Below the pieces are notes generated by a model, which saw only the letters and a program-made list of their open reading frames with translations, did no database searches and was not told the DNA's origin. Positions 43,065-53,899 of a stretch of 64,000 nucleotides of DNA are shown here, piece after piece; position 1 is the stretch's first letter, and each line of letters begins with the position of its first letter. The stretch spans positions 64,759,371 to 64,823,370 of the forward strand of contig NC_053393.1 in NCBI RefSeq assembly GCF_905171765.1, read 5' to 3'. The position numbers were made by a program, and so were the translations under genes. The DNA is from Bufo bufo (Eukaryota > Chordata > Amphibia > Anura > Bufonidae).

Positions 43065-44856
43065 TAGGGTTGCCACCCGTCCGGGATTGACCCGGACAGT
43101 CCGGGTTTGTAATCCTGTGCCCGGGTACAAGCCTTTCTTAGACCTGGGCACAGGATTATTCATTCAAACTGCAGTGTGGACGGATGATCGGATCGCATAT
43201 TTAAGCTGTCACTCACTGCAGCGGCCGGGTGATCAGCTGAGCGCAGCGCTCCCGAGCCTCCCCCCTCCTCTAGTCTACACTACAGTGATGCCAGGCAGCG
43301 CAGCTGTTCACTCACTGTTCAGTCTCCTCGCTCCTCCCCTGCCTGCCTCTTCTGCCTCTCAGTCCCTCCCTCCCTCTGATAAGGAAGTCAGGTCCTCAGG
43401 AAGTGACATCAGAGAGAGAGAGAGGCAGGGAGCTCCGTGGGAGAATTGAAATCATTCTTCTTCTCCTCTCCAGTCCAGCTCCAGCAGCCTGCCCATGTAG
43501 TGCCCAGCCCAGTGCCCACTGTGCCCTGCCTGCAGACAACCTGACCAAGACAGTCCTGACTCTGAGTCCTGACACCTGTCCTAGATAGTCACTCACTTAC
43601 TTCTAAAAAGGTATAAATATAAAACATTTGAATTGTGTAATTGTATGTAACAGTGTGGGCTTCTGTCACCCCACTAAACTCTTTTTTTTTGGCTTCTTAT
43701 AATGCCTATACTGTGATATATGAATACATAATGTTATTAGTCATTTTTGTTCAGTAGATAATGAATAAAACAGACTTTTATAATATTTAAATTACCTGTC
43801 TACCAGCAAGTAGGGCGGCTACTTGCAGGTAGCAGCCGCATCCTCCTTTCATAATGACGCCCCCTCCGCATGTTTATTGACAAGGCCAGCAAACGCGCTC
43901 GTCCTCTGGCTGGCCCTGTCTGCTATCAAGATCTCGCGCCTGCGCCGTAACAGTATTCAGTCGGCGCAGGCGCACTGAGAGGAGGACGCTCGCTTGGCCG
44001 CTCCTTCCTCAGTGCGCCTGCGCCAGGTGTAGATGTGACGTCATCAGCGTAGGCGCACTGAGGAAGGAGCGTCCTCCTCTCAGCGCGCCTGCGCCGACTG
44101 AATACTGTTACGGCGCAGGCGCGAGATCTTGATAGCAGACAGGGCCAGCCAGAGGACGATCGCGTTCGTTGGCCCTGTCAATCAACATGCGGAGGGGGCG
44201 TCATTATGAAAGGAGGATGCGGCTGCTACCAGCAAGTAGCCGCCCTACTTGCTGGTAACAAGGTAATTTACATATTATAAAAGTCAGTTTTATTCATTAT
44301 CTACTGAACAAAAATGACTAATAACATTATGTATTCATAGATCACAGTATAGGGATTATAAGAAGCCAAAAAAAAGAAAAAGAGTTTAGTGGGGTGACAG
44401 AAGCCCTTTAAACAGGTTTCTGAATCTGTCAATCATCAGAAAAAACGTTACGTTATGTAGCTGACTGACATGAGCGATGGGCTGATGTCAGCAGTACATA
44501 ACAGTGTGTTTTATAACTCCCTGCCTGCCGCTGCCGCCGTTCTCTTAAAATAAAGACTTATAATATGCTAATGAGCCTCTAGGTGCTATGAGGGCGTTCC
44601 TGCAGCACCTAGAGGCTCCGTCTATTCACCCTTTGGCAGTGGCACGCCCATGTCCAGTTGATTGACGTCCGAGTTCTCCTCTTCGTCCCGTAAATCCCAC
44701 GCCTGCGCCGAATACTAAACGGGGTGCGACAGCGACCAGGGGTGGAGACGGGAGATGGTTGGAGGCGGAACATGGGCGTGACTGGAGGCGGGGCTTGGAA
44801 GGGGGCCCGCCCTCCCTTCTGTTCGGGTTTGGCTTGAAGAAAAGGTGGCAACCCTA
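43065..44856. mobile_element. hAT-type non-autonomous element (1792 bp) with exact 8-bp duplication
   Basis: Flanked by ACGCTGCA at 43057-43064 and 44857-44864, exact. The termini TAGGGTTGCCACC and GGTGGCAACCCTA are perfect 13-bp inverse repeats. The interior is GC-rich and has no transposase; its 60-120 codon ORFs lack domains. A separate 750-bp palindrome (43657-44406) is embedded inside and is a nested insertion or an acquired core. Confidence 0.93.
43657..44406. repeat. 750-bp palindrome with CpG-rich core and central CRE
   Basis: Arms GGGCTTCTGTCACCCCACTA and TAGTGGGGTGACAGAAGCCC. Inner paired blocks include GATAATGAATAAAACAGAC, GGAGGATGCGGCTGCTACC and GCGCAGGCGC tracts. The centre near 44035 is TGACGTCA (44036-44043). 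It is embedded in the hAT-type element. GCGCAGGCGC-type repeats resemble NRF1 sites (GCGCATGCGC-like), with mismatches. Confidence 0.9.
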
Positions 44857-44864
44857 ACGCTGCA

Positions 44865-45636
44865 TGCAAGGTCAGATTACTGACAGCCAGGGACTGTAAG
44901 TAAATGATTAAAGCCAGGTCCTCCCCAGCAGCTGATAAGTGCCTGGGCTGTGTGCACTTCTCCCTGTCCCTGCGCTTGGCAGACGCTCCCTCACTCAGCA
45001 GAGCTGGAGAATGCAGAGTTGGAGCAGCGCAGACCAGGGAAGGGAGATCTGCCGTCTGCTCAGTGTATAAATGAAAGCAACCTGTGGTAAGAGGACCCCT
45101 TGGTGCTGCAGGAGATTAACCCTTTAGGGGGGAGGGCTCTGGTTACTGACACTTTTGGGGGGCTATCGTTACTGGCTAGTGAGGGCAGGTGGGATTAGCC
45201 TCAGGGTGAGGGCAGTGGCGGCCATCTTAACTGAATAGTGAGATTGCAGTTTTATGCAGAATGGTTGCTAAGGGCTGAATCTTATTAAATATGGGGTAAG
45301 TCAGTCTAATAGTAACTGATTCTGGAATATCATGTTATTAGTAACTACATATATGAAAATTTTAATTAGGGTCTAAGTGTGACAGTTATCCTTTAAAGGT
45401 TTTCTTTGGGTGTAAAAAAATTAAAAATAAATTACAAATCTGGCCCAAAATATGTGTCAAACTAAAATAGAAATGCTCACCTGTTAAAGGACCTGTGTCC
45501 ACTTTTCTAGTTATCCTCTATCCACAGGATCGGGGATAACTAAGTGATCTGTGGGGGTCTGAACGCTGGAGCCCCCACTGATCCCACTTCTTGATTGAAT
45601 GGCAGGTCGAGCATATGCCCTGCCTCTCCATCCATT
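44865..45636. other. Spacer
   Basis: No gene recognised. GC-rich to 45070, then AT-rich. A truncated TTTAAAGGTTTTCTTTGGG end near 45390 resembles the AAGGGGTTTTC MITE termini. Confidence 0.35.
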
Positions 45637-45644
45637 CTCTATGG

Positions 45645-45777
45645 CAAGCATGCTCAACTTGCAGCCCTCCAGCTATTGAAAAACTACAACTCCCAGCATG
45701 CCTGAACAGCCTACAGCAGGGCATTGTGGGAGTTGTAGTTTTACAACAGCTGGAGGGCCGCAGGTTGAGCATGCCTC
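45645..45777. mobile_element. 133-bp palindromic hAT-type MITE with ZNF143-like motif
   Basis: Flanked by CTCTATGG at 45637-45644 and 45778-45785, an exact 8-bp duplication. Arms GCATGCTCAACTTGCAGCCC and GGGCCGCAGGTTGAGCATGC pair with few mismatches. It carries ACTACAACTCCCAGCATGC (45683-45701) and an inverse variant (45721-45739). That sequence closely matches the published ZNF143/THAP11 promoter motif ACTACAATTCCCAGCATGC. Non-coding. Confidence 0.88.
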
Positions 45778-45785
45778 CTCTATGG

Positions 45786-46446
45786 GGTCGCTGGAGATGG
45801 CAGAGTACAGCGCTGGCTATTTCCAGTGGTCCCAAAGAGAATAAATGGAGCAGCAGGGCATATGTGTGGCCTGCCACACCATCAATAAAGGGGAACAGGA
45901 CCCGTTCCTGGGATAAGTGGGGGGTCGCAGAATTGGACATAAAAATCCTTTAACATGTGCCGATAATTGGTCAAATGAGTATTCATACGAATCGATCATT
46001 GCCCGGTCTAACCAAGGCAGCAATCAGCCTAGAAACAAATGCTGGCTTGTCATCTGACTGAATCGTTTATGAGGGTAGAAACATGATAATGTTCTTCCGA
46101 CATAATGTAAAGTGTATAGATGATAAATGATCATAGCAATGGTCTCTCGTCCCGCATACAGTTTTCATTGGTCCACGTAAAGGCTTTTTAAATGATTGCT
46201 AATCGATTTGTTATATCGTTGATTGGTGCTCATTATGGCCACATATTGGCCCATGTGAGAGAACCTAAGACCATTCCTCCCAATCGTTCCCGATGCCGAT
46301 GCTCCGCAGTAGCAGACATTATGTGGTAAGATATATATTATATATATATAATCTAATAGACTGTCTGAAGTACTGGTACGGTCTTCTATAAAGATGGCGG
46401 TGCGCCCTTGTGGATACAGAGTCCCTGGTAATAGTCTTTGACCACA
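45786..46446. other. Spacer
   Basis: AT-rich, with a (TA)n patch at 46330-46350. Overlapping minus ORFs extend into the next minisatellite and have no known domain. Confidence 0.35.
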
Positions 46447-46448
46447 CG

Positions 46449-46676
46449 GGGCAACACAGGACCCCCACACCTTACCACAGAGACAACACAGGACCCCCAC
46501 ACCTTTCCGCAGAGACAACACAGGACCCCCACACCTTACCACAGAGACAACACAGGACCCCCACACCTTTCCGCAGAGACAACACAGGACCCCCACACCT
46601 TACCACAGAGACAACACAGGACCCCCACACCTTTCCGCAGAGACAACACAGGACCCCCACACCTTACCGCAGACTG
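46449..46676. repeat. Minisatellite, 32-bp unit with two alternating variants
   Basis: Seven copies of ACAACACAGGACCCCCACAC then CTTACCACAGAG or CTTTCCGCAGAG. The two 3' variants alternate strictly, giving a 64-bp higher-order period; the last copy is a hybrid (TTACCGCAG). ORFs on both strands are artefacts. Confidence 0.95.
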
Positions 46677-46817
46677 ACACACAACACCCTGCTGCAGGCG
46701 CTCACACACACGCAGGCTCCCGAGGCACAAAGAGAGAGACAGGCAGTGATGGCCCCGTCAGGCTGTCAGTGACAGTGTGAGCAGAAGAAATGCTCTGTCT
46801 ATAACTAAGGAGTATCA

Positions 46818-47500
46818 GGATATATTATACAGGGGGTAAAATAACTGAGGAGGGATATCAGGGTACATTATACAGGGGTAATATAACTGCTGAGGAGGGG
46901 TATCAGGGTACATTATACAGGGGTAATATAACTGCTGAGCAGGGGTATCAGGGTACATTATACAGGGGTAATATAACTGAGGAGGTGTATCAGGGTACAT
47001 TATACAGGGGTAATATAACTGCTGAGGAGGGGTATCAGGGTACATTATACAGGGGTAATATAACTGAGGAGGTGTATCAGGGTACATTATACAGGGGTAA
47101 TATAACTGAGGAGGTGTATCAGGGTACATTATACAGGGGTAATATAACTGCTGAGGAGGTGTATCAGAGTACATTATACAGGGGTAATATAACTGCTGAG
47201 GAGGGGTATCAGGGTACATTATACAGGGGTAATATAACTGCTGAGGAGGGGTATCAGAGTACATTATACAGGGGTAATATAACTGCTGAGGAGGTGTATC
47301 AGGGTACATTATACAGGGGTAATATAACTGAGGAGGGGTATCAGGGTACATTATACAGGGGTAATATAACTGCTGAGGAGGTGTATCAGAGTACATTATA
47401 AAGGGGTAATATAACTGCTGAGGAGGTGTATCAGGGTACATTATACAGGGGTAATATAACTGAGGAGGGGTATCCAGGTACATTATACAGGAGTAATATA
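46818..47500. repeat. Minisatellite, 42/45-bp unit, 16 or so copies
   Basis: Units contain GAGGGGTATCAGGGTACATT, ATACAGGGGTAATATAACT and either GCTGAG or GAG. The 3-bp length difference keeps both strands open, giving a spurious 240-codon minus ORF and a 138-codon + ORF. It abuts the truncated 5' end of a gypsy element. Confidence 0.96.
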
Positions 47501-47523
47501 ACTCTGGTGATGAGGAGCAGAGG

Positions 47524-48297
47524 GTGGGGATCATCATCTCGCTGCTCAGGGATAACGCTCAGTCTTGGGCCTTTTCGCTGCCGGTGGGGGCACGGCCCCT
47601 CTGTTCAGTGGATGATTTTTTTTTAGCCCTGGGTCAGATATATGATGATCCGGATCGTATTGCTCTGGCTGAGTCTAGACTACGTCTTTTATGCCAGGGT
47701 AAACAGTCCGCAGAGATATACTGTTCAGAATTTCGGAGATGGGCAGCTGATACTGGTTGGCATGATGCTGCACTCCGAAGTCAATTTTGCCATGGTCTTT
47801 CAGAGGGATTGAAAGATGCATTTTCCTTTTATGAGAGACCTACCTCCTTGGACTCTGCCATGTCTCGGGCCGTTCGTATTGACAGGCTTCTTAGAGAGAG
47901 AGAGGAGAGATCACTCCTTCCTGTCATACTCACTCCAAGGACAGTGCGGCGGTCTCTTTCAGTGCGCAGGGGTCTCAGTCTCTCTCAATCCCCTTCTGAG
48001 CAGGAGCCCATGCAGCTGGGTTTGCTTGCCTCTGACAATTGAAGATTCAGCTCTCAGAGGAGGGTTTGTTTCTGTTGTGGAGGTATAAATCATTTAGCAA
48101 ATGTTTGTCCCTCTAGGAGATTCAGGCAGTTTTTGAAGAGTAATAAAGAAACAAAAAGAAAAAAATCCTCTAAAGACGTTCCATCTGTTACTATTGGCAA
48201 GGTTGATGCGGAAATTGAAGGTTTTCCGTTTGCTTGTAGTTCCCGTTTTGTCCTACCTGCCAGGGTGGCGCTAGAGAGCAAGAACATTTTTTTGTGA
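47524..48297 (+). pseudogene. Chromovirus gag remnant with zinc knuckle
   Basis: Capsid-like sequence (Trp/Phe-rich helices, 47524-48039) lacking the N-terminal part of gag. An in-frame TGA at 48040-48042 is followed in the same frame by a CCHC knuckle (Cys at 48088-48127 with CX2CX4HX4C spacing). The frame closes at 48295. Gag packages the element RNA. It is identified by its position before protease and by the knuckle. The start is set by truncation, not by a native start codon. Confidence 0.8.
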
Positions 48298-49264
48298 GAT
48301 TTTTGTAGATAGTGGAGCAGCTGTCAATCTCATTGATAATCAATTTGCTATAACACATGGTTTCCAGGTGTGCACTTTGGGAAAGGATATACCTGTTTTT
48401 TCTATTGATTCCACTCCACTTTCTCAGAAATCGTTAAAGGGCATAGTTCACAATATCCGTTTGATTGTGAGTGATACTCATGTTGAGGATGTGTCATGTT
48501 TCGTCCTAAGCGGGTTGCCAACTCCTCTAGTGTTGGGGCTACCCTGGCTCACTAAACATAACCCCACCATTGATTGGCAAGCAAGGCAAATAAATGGTTG
48601 GAGTGACTTTTGCAGAGAGAATTGCCTCACGACATCTGTTTCAGAGGTTTCTACTAAGACTGTACCATCTTTTCTCTCTGAATTTTAGGATGTGTTTTCT
48701 GAGAGTGGGGTCCAGGAGCTGCCCCCTCACAGGGAGTACGATTGCCCTATTAATCTCATCCCAGGCGCCAAGCTGCCTAAATCTCGTTTATACAATCTCT
48801 CCCAACCTGAAAGGGTCGCTATGCGTACTTATATCTCTAAGAGCCTGAGAAAGGGACACATCCGACCCTCGAAGTCACCTGTTGCCGCTGGTTTTTTCTT
48901 TGTTAAGAAAAAAGATGGTTCTTTAAGACCATGTCTGGATTTCAGGGAGCTGAACAGTATCACAATTCGTGACCCTTATCCGCTTCCTCTGATCCCGGAC
49001 CTGTTTAACCAGATTGTTGGGGCTAAAGTTTTTTCCAAGTTGGATCTAAGAGGGGCATACAACCTGGTCAGGGTCAGAGAAGGAGACGAATGGAAGACGG
49101 CCTTCTTCAATACCCCTGAGGGCCATTTTGAGAATTTGGTTATGCCTTTTGGTTTGATGAATGCTCCAGCCGTCTTCCAACATTTTGTGAACAGCATTTT
49201 ATATCATTTAATGGGGAAATTTGTACTAGTGTATCTAGATGACATTTTGATTTTTTTCTCCTGA
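48298..49264 (+). pseudogene. Chromovirus pol: protease and reverse transcriptase, first part
   Basis: A frame change near 48290 leads into aspartic protease with the DSGA active-site motif (about 48310). An in-frame TAG at 48686-48688 interrupts before reverse transcriptase. The RT finger and palm motifs follow ([46 protein letters not shown] near 49237). At 49249-49255 a run of seven T shifts the frame just after YLDD, and a TGA follows at 49262. RT copies element RNA to DNA. Catalytic residues are readable, but the frame is broken. Confidence 0.9.
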
Positions 49265-50753
49265 TTTCAAAACTCATAAGGACCACCTACGTCAGGTCTT
49301 GCTCATCCTGCGGGAGAATAAATTATACGCTAAACTGGAAAAATGTGTGTTTGCGGTTCCAGAAATTAAATTTCTGGGGTTTCTTCTCTCCGCTTCTGGT
49401 TTTCGCATGGACCCCGAGAAGGTCCGCGCTGTGCTTGAGTGGGAGCTTCCTGAGAATCAGAAGGCGCTGATGCGTTTTTTGGGTTTTGACAATTATTACA
49501 GGAAGTTTATTTTGAATTATTCCTCTGTTGTTAAACCACTCACTGATATGACTAGAAAGGGGGTAAATTTTTCCTCCTGGTCGGTAGAGGCGCGTAAGGC
49601 CTTTTCTAGTATCAAGGAGAGTTTTGCTTCCGCTCCCATCTTGGTACAACCTGATATCTCTCTGCCCTTCATTGTTGAGGTGGACGCTTCTGAGGTGGGT
49701 GTGGGTGCAGTCTTGTCTCAGGGTCCCTCTCCTGCCAAATGGCGACCGTGTGCCTTTTTCTCTAAGAAACTCTCCTCCGCAGAGAGAAATTACGATGTGG
49801 GAGATAGGGAGTTGTTGGCCATCAAGTTATATTTTGAGGAATGGCGCCATTGGCTAGAGGGAGCCAGACACCCTATTACCGTGTTTACCGACCATAAGAA
49901 TCTGGCCTACTTGGAGTCAGCCAAGTGTCTGAACCCGAGACAGGCCAGATGGTCTTTGTTCTTTTCAAGGTTTAATTTTGTTGTCACCTTCCGCCCTGGG
50001 GTTAAGAATGTGAAGGCGGATGCCCTGTCACGTTGTTTTCCGGTAGGTGGGAATTTTGAAGACCCGGGTCACATTTTGGCTGAAGGTGTGGTGGTCTCTG
50101 CTCTTTATCCTGAATTGGAGGCAGAGGTTCAGGCAGCCCAGGCAGACGCTCCTGATCTTTGTCCTCCTGGGAGGTTGTTTGTGCCTCTCGCTTTAAGACA
50201 CAAGGTTTTTAAGGAGCACCACGATACTGTCCGTGTTGGGCACCCGGGGGGTAGAGCCACAGTGGATCTCATCGCTCGGAGATTCTGGTGGCCGGCGCTT
50301 CGTAAGTCGGTTGAGGGTTTTGTGGCAGCCTGCGAGACCTGCGCTCGTGCCAAAGTCCCTCATTCACGGCCATCAGGTCCTCTCCTCCCGTTACCCATTC
50401 CTTCCCGTCCTTGGACACATCTGTCCATGGACTTCATTACAGACCTGCCTCGTTCCTCGGGGAAGACTGTGATTCTGGTGGTGGTGGACCGTTTTAGCAA
50501 AATGGCGCATTTCATTCCTTTTCCTGGGTTGCCCAATGCTAAGACGCTGGTGCAGGCATTTATTGATCACATTGTCAAATTGCATGGTATTCCTTCAGAC
50601 ATAGTCTCTGATAGGGGCACGCAGTTTGTTTCCAGATTCTGGAAGGCCTTCTGTTCTCGCTTGAGGGGTCGGTTGTCATTCTCTTCTGCTTTCCACCCAC
50701 AGTCGAATGGCCAGACGGAGCGGATAAGAGACGTGTGCCTGGTCCGGACCTGA
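49265..50753 (+). pseudogene. Chromovirus pol: RT thumb, RNase H and integrase
   Basis: A 484-codon open frame (from about 49299) continues the RT thumb (KCVFAVPEIKFLG), then RNase H (VDASEVGVGAVLSQ, DRELLAI, TDHKNL), then integrase with an HHCC domain (HX4H...CX2C, about 50210-50345) and the catalytic core (MDFITDLP, SDRGTQF, and a Glu in NGQTER). The conserved core is cut by an internal deletion just after NGQTER, which fuses out of frame to C-terminal sequence and stops at 50751. Confidence 0.9.
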
Positions 50754-51180
50754 ATGTTGGTGATCTGGTGTGGTTGTCTACTAAGAATATCAAATTGAAG
50801 GTTCCCTCCTGGAAGTTGGGTCCTAAGTTTATTGGGCCTTACAAAATCTTGTCCGTCATCAATCCTGTTGCCTACCGTCTTGATCTTCCTCAGACTTGGA
50901 AGATCCATAATGTTTTTCATAAGTCCCTATTAAAACCTTATGTCCAACCCATTGTACCCTCCTCTTTGCCTCCTCCTCCGATTGTGGTTGATGGTAACCT
51001 TGAATTTCAGGTCTCTAGGATTGTGGATTCTCGTGTTGTCCGCGGTTCTCTCCAGTACCTCGTTCATTGGGAGGGTTATGGTCCTGAGGAGAGGATGTAG
51101 GTCCCAGTGACGGACATTAAGGCCACTCGTCTCATCAGGGCTTTCCATAGGTCCCATCCTGAGAAGGTGGGCTCTGAGTG
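50731..51180 (+). pseudogene. Chromovirus integrase C-terminus and chromodomain
   Basis: A frame different from the upstream integrase carries the GPY/F-like segment (KLGPKFIGPYKI), the NVFHKSLLKPY linker and a chromodomain-type end (ILDSR-like VDSRV, YLVHWEGYGPEE). The chromodomain targets integration to modified chromatin in chromoviruses. An in-frame TAG at 51098-51100 stands where the chromodomain would continue, and coding-like sequence runs on to about 51180. Confidence 0.85.
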
Positions 51181-51210
51181 TCCGGAGTCCACTCGTAGAA
51201 GGAGGGGTAC

Positions 51211-51737
51211 TGTCACCGCCAGACATCTGTGAAGCTCTGACAGACGTTCTTTAGAACCTCCTGCTTGAGGTTCTTTTGTTTTGCTTTCGTTTTGTCATCT
51301 CGTTTCCCTCTCTCAGCTGTTATCTAGTTGCACTGATTGCGTCCCTTTAAATCCCCTCCAATACTGCATCACTTTGCGGTTTATACAACTTCCTGGAGTG
51401 TGTGCATGCTGGATGCTACAACTGATGCTTCTACAGATAAGTCTGTTCATTTATCTTTGTTTTCCTGTTTGCTTGATCCGAGGTGACCCTGACTCCCTCC
51501 GTATTAAGTGTAGGGAGCCGGTGGTCGTGTCCCCTCACTATTATAGGGTGTTCAGGTGTCATACAGTCGAGGAACGAGGGTATGCAAATTTCTACCATTG
51601 AGATTTTTGCATAGGCTGCGCAGTTAGGGAGAGAGCTAGCGTTGTTACAGGGTTTACCCGTTGGTTCCTTAGTTTTGGATCAAGTCAGTCAGATCTTCAT
51701 TTGTGTCTTCTAGTTTTCTGTTACACCATCTGTGACA
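51211..51737 (+). mobile_element. 3' LTR of the chromovirus (527 bp)
   Basis: Starts TGTCACCGCCAGACATC directly after the polypurine tract and ends CACCATCTGTGACA, so TGTCAC/GTGACA are inverse termini. The matching 5' LTR is absent. The termini and the latter half resemble the solo LTR at 30051-30621, so both are probably from related families. Confidence 0.82.
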
Positions 51738-52214
51738 AGCTGGGCACGAACACTACCACACTGCCGCCACCACCGCCCTCACCTCATTAGCACTAGGCGC
51801 GCGGGACGGGCAAGCAGCTTAGGCTTTTCCTTCCAACTTTGCCGCTGGCAGCCCAGGCGGGATCACTCCCTCTCCTGGCTGCGTGCGCCTGTACGCATGG
51901 CTCTTCTGCCTCCGCCCCCCTATGTGAACCTAACCGCAGCCCGCCGGACTGTAGGACAGGTATTATAATTACAGTGGCTTAAAGGTGAAATGAAAATCAG
52001 CGTAAACTCCTCGGGGGGGGGGGGGGGGGGGGGGGGATGGTCAATTGCCCCGTTGACTTCCCCTGGATCCACCACTGACTGTACTGTATAGGAGGAGTGG
52101 TGCAGGCCTGGAAATCATCATGTGTGATCCTCCTACACAGCCCAGCCCAGCGTAGGGTGAGCTGTGATGATCATCGGAGGAACTAGGTGAGAATTTACAT
52201 TATTTTTTTTCCTT
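51738..52214. other. Spacer with a poly-G run
   Basis: G-run of about 25 at 52012-52036. CGCACGC-rich segment at 51880-51910. The 78-codon ORF at 51732-51968 has no known domain. Confidence 0.4.
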
Positions 52215-52665
52215 CCTGTGAAGGGGGCACATATCTGGGCATAACTACTGTGAGGTGAGCACATATCTGAACATAACTACTGTGAAGTGGGCACATCTGG
52301 GCATAGCGCCTGTGAAGGGGGAACATTTCTGGACATAACTACTGTGACGGGGGCACATATCTGGGCATAACTACTGTGACGGGGGCACATATCTGGGCAT
52401 AACTACTGTGAAGAGGACACATCTGGGCATATCTACCGTGAAGAGGACACATCTGGGCATAGCTACTGTGAAGGAGGCACATATCTGGGCATAACTACTG
52501 TGAAGGTGGCACATCTGAGCATAACTACTGTGAAGGGGGCACATATCTGGATATAACTATTGTGAAGGGGGCACATATCTGGGCATAACTACTGTGAAGG
52601 GGGCACATATCTGAGCATAACTACTGTGAAGGGGGCAAATATCTTGGCATAACTACTGTGTGGTG
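52215..52665. repeat. Minisatellite, about 30-35 bp unit
   Basis: About 13 copies of GGGGGCACATATCTGGGCAT, AACTACTGTGAAG with variants (GAGGACACATCTGG, GTGGCACATCTGAG). Degenerate, so fairly old. Confidence 0.92.
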
Positions 52666-53578
52666 GTATAGAGGGGGAATAATTACTATGTGGAGGCATT
52701 AAGGGGACTGGGTAGGATTTGTTGTGTATAGTTATGTTTTGGGCGGAGTTAGACGCATTGGCTAGTATAAAAAAAAAGGATTCCACGGCCTGCTATGTGC
52801 GCCACACGTATTGTCTCTCTTTGTGCTTTTCAAAAGTTGAAAGGTATGCCTAAGACTAGTATGGTTGAGACTCTTCTATCACCGCTCTACCTGCAGTGGA
52901 GACCAGGCAACATAATCCCCACCCATTTACTAAGCTCCACTTCCCCTAAACGAATAGCTTATAGAATGAGGGAGGAGCTAGATTGAGGAGTTTGCGGTAA
53001 GTCTAGCCGATAACACATATGTATGTATTTTCTGCTTGTTTTTTCCTTCATGTGTTTCTTAGTTTAGTGTTCCTTTAAAATTTCTTGTGCGGTCTCGAAT
53101 TACTCAACACCCACCCACTTCACTCAATTTCTCTTAACTGCCCAGTTTAAATGATGTTGGCTCTTTTCACTGATTAATTGATGTTGCTTCGGCCAATTAG
53201 ATTTTTATTGGTAGTTTACGCTGTGTTTCTCTCTATTACTACCATGATCAATGGTTATTAGTGTCACTATTATAGCTAGCTACATTGGTGATTCATTTGT
53301 ACTGCTGCTATTCGTAGAACATTATTTAATATACTGTGGTAGTAACCATTCCTCTTCCCACTGTCATTAATGGGGCTGTCTTGTTTAGAAAGACCAGTCG
53401 CTTTTGGATATGGGATGGGCCCTCATTCCTCCATTCATCTGTTAAGGGTGCCGCCTAGTTTAGTACTTTAACCCCTTTTTTTAAAAAAAAATTCTGATCA
53501 GATCAACCCTTCTTTGGCCTGATTCATTTATTTGATGGCGTGATAGTTACTGAACATGGTTGCTATACTATTGATCTC
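52666..53578. other. Spacer
   Basis: AT-rich DNA with short ORFs of no recognised domain. It ends at the T-run that marks the 3' end of the minus-strand LINE. Confidence 0.4.
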
Positions 53579-53899
53579 TTTTTTTTTTTTATAATCTTTA
53601 TTTGTAAATTCATAATACAATCCCTTCAATAAATAAAAAGAAAGGAATATATAATAAATCTAGTTTATCATAGCCCCTTGGTACCCCTATCTCACCCAAA
53701 CCACCCTGTCAACCCTGTCAACCCATGTTTGCGATGCGTCTCTGGTAGGAAAAAAATAAAATGGAAGGAGGGGGGAAAAAAGGAAGCGACTGAAAAAATT
53801 CTACAAAGTACAGGCTCCCTCTATTCCCTAAAACCTCCAGGGTAGTCAAATCCTCTTCCACTTTTTTCCCTCATTTTCAGAAATTAATCTCCAATAATT

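Larger units (their letters stand above)
47508..51737 (+). mobile_element. Ty3/gypsy chromovirus, 5' truncated, decayed
   Basis: Order: partial gag, zinc knuckle, protease, reverse transcriptase, RNase H, integrase, chromodomain-like C-terminus, polypurine tract (AGAAGGAGGGG at about 51198-51208) and 3' LTR (51211-51737). There is no 5' LTR, primer-binding site or gag N-terminus; the element starts directly at the edge of a minisatellite. Several stops, frameshifts and an internal deletion make it non-functional. The gene order RT-RNaseH-IN and the terminal chromodomain place it in the chromovirus branch of Ty3/gypsy. Confidence 0.92.

Noticed and set aside
46815..47537. 240-codon minus-strand ORF of Tyr/Pro-rich repeats, and 138-codon + ORF
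   Set aside because: 42/45-bp tandem units are multiples of three and keep the frame open on both strands. No promoter, splice or domain evidence.
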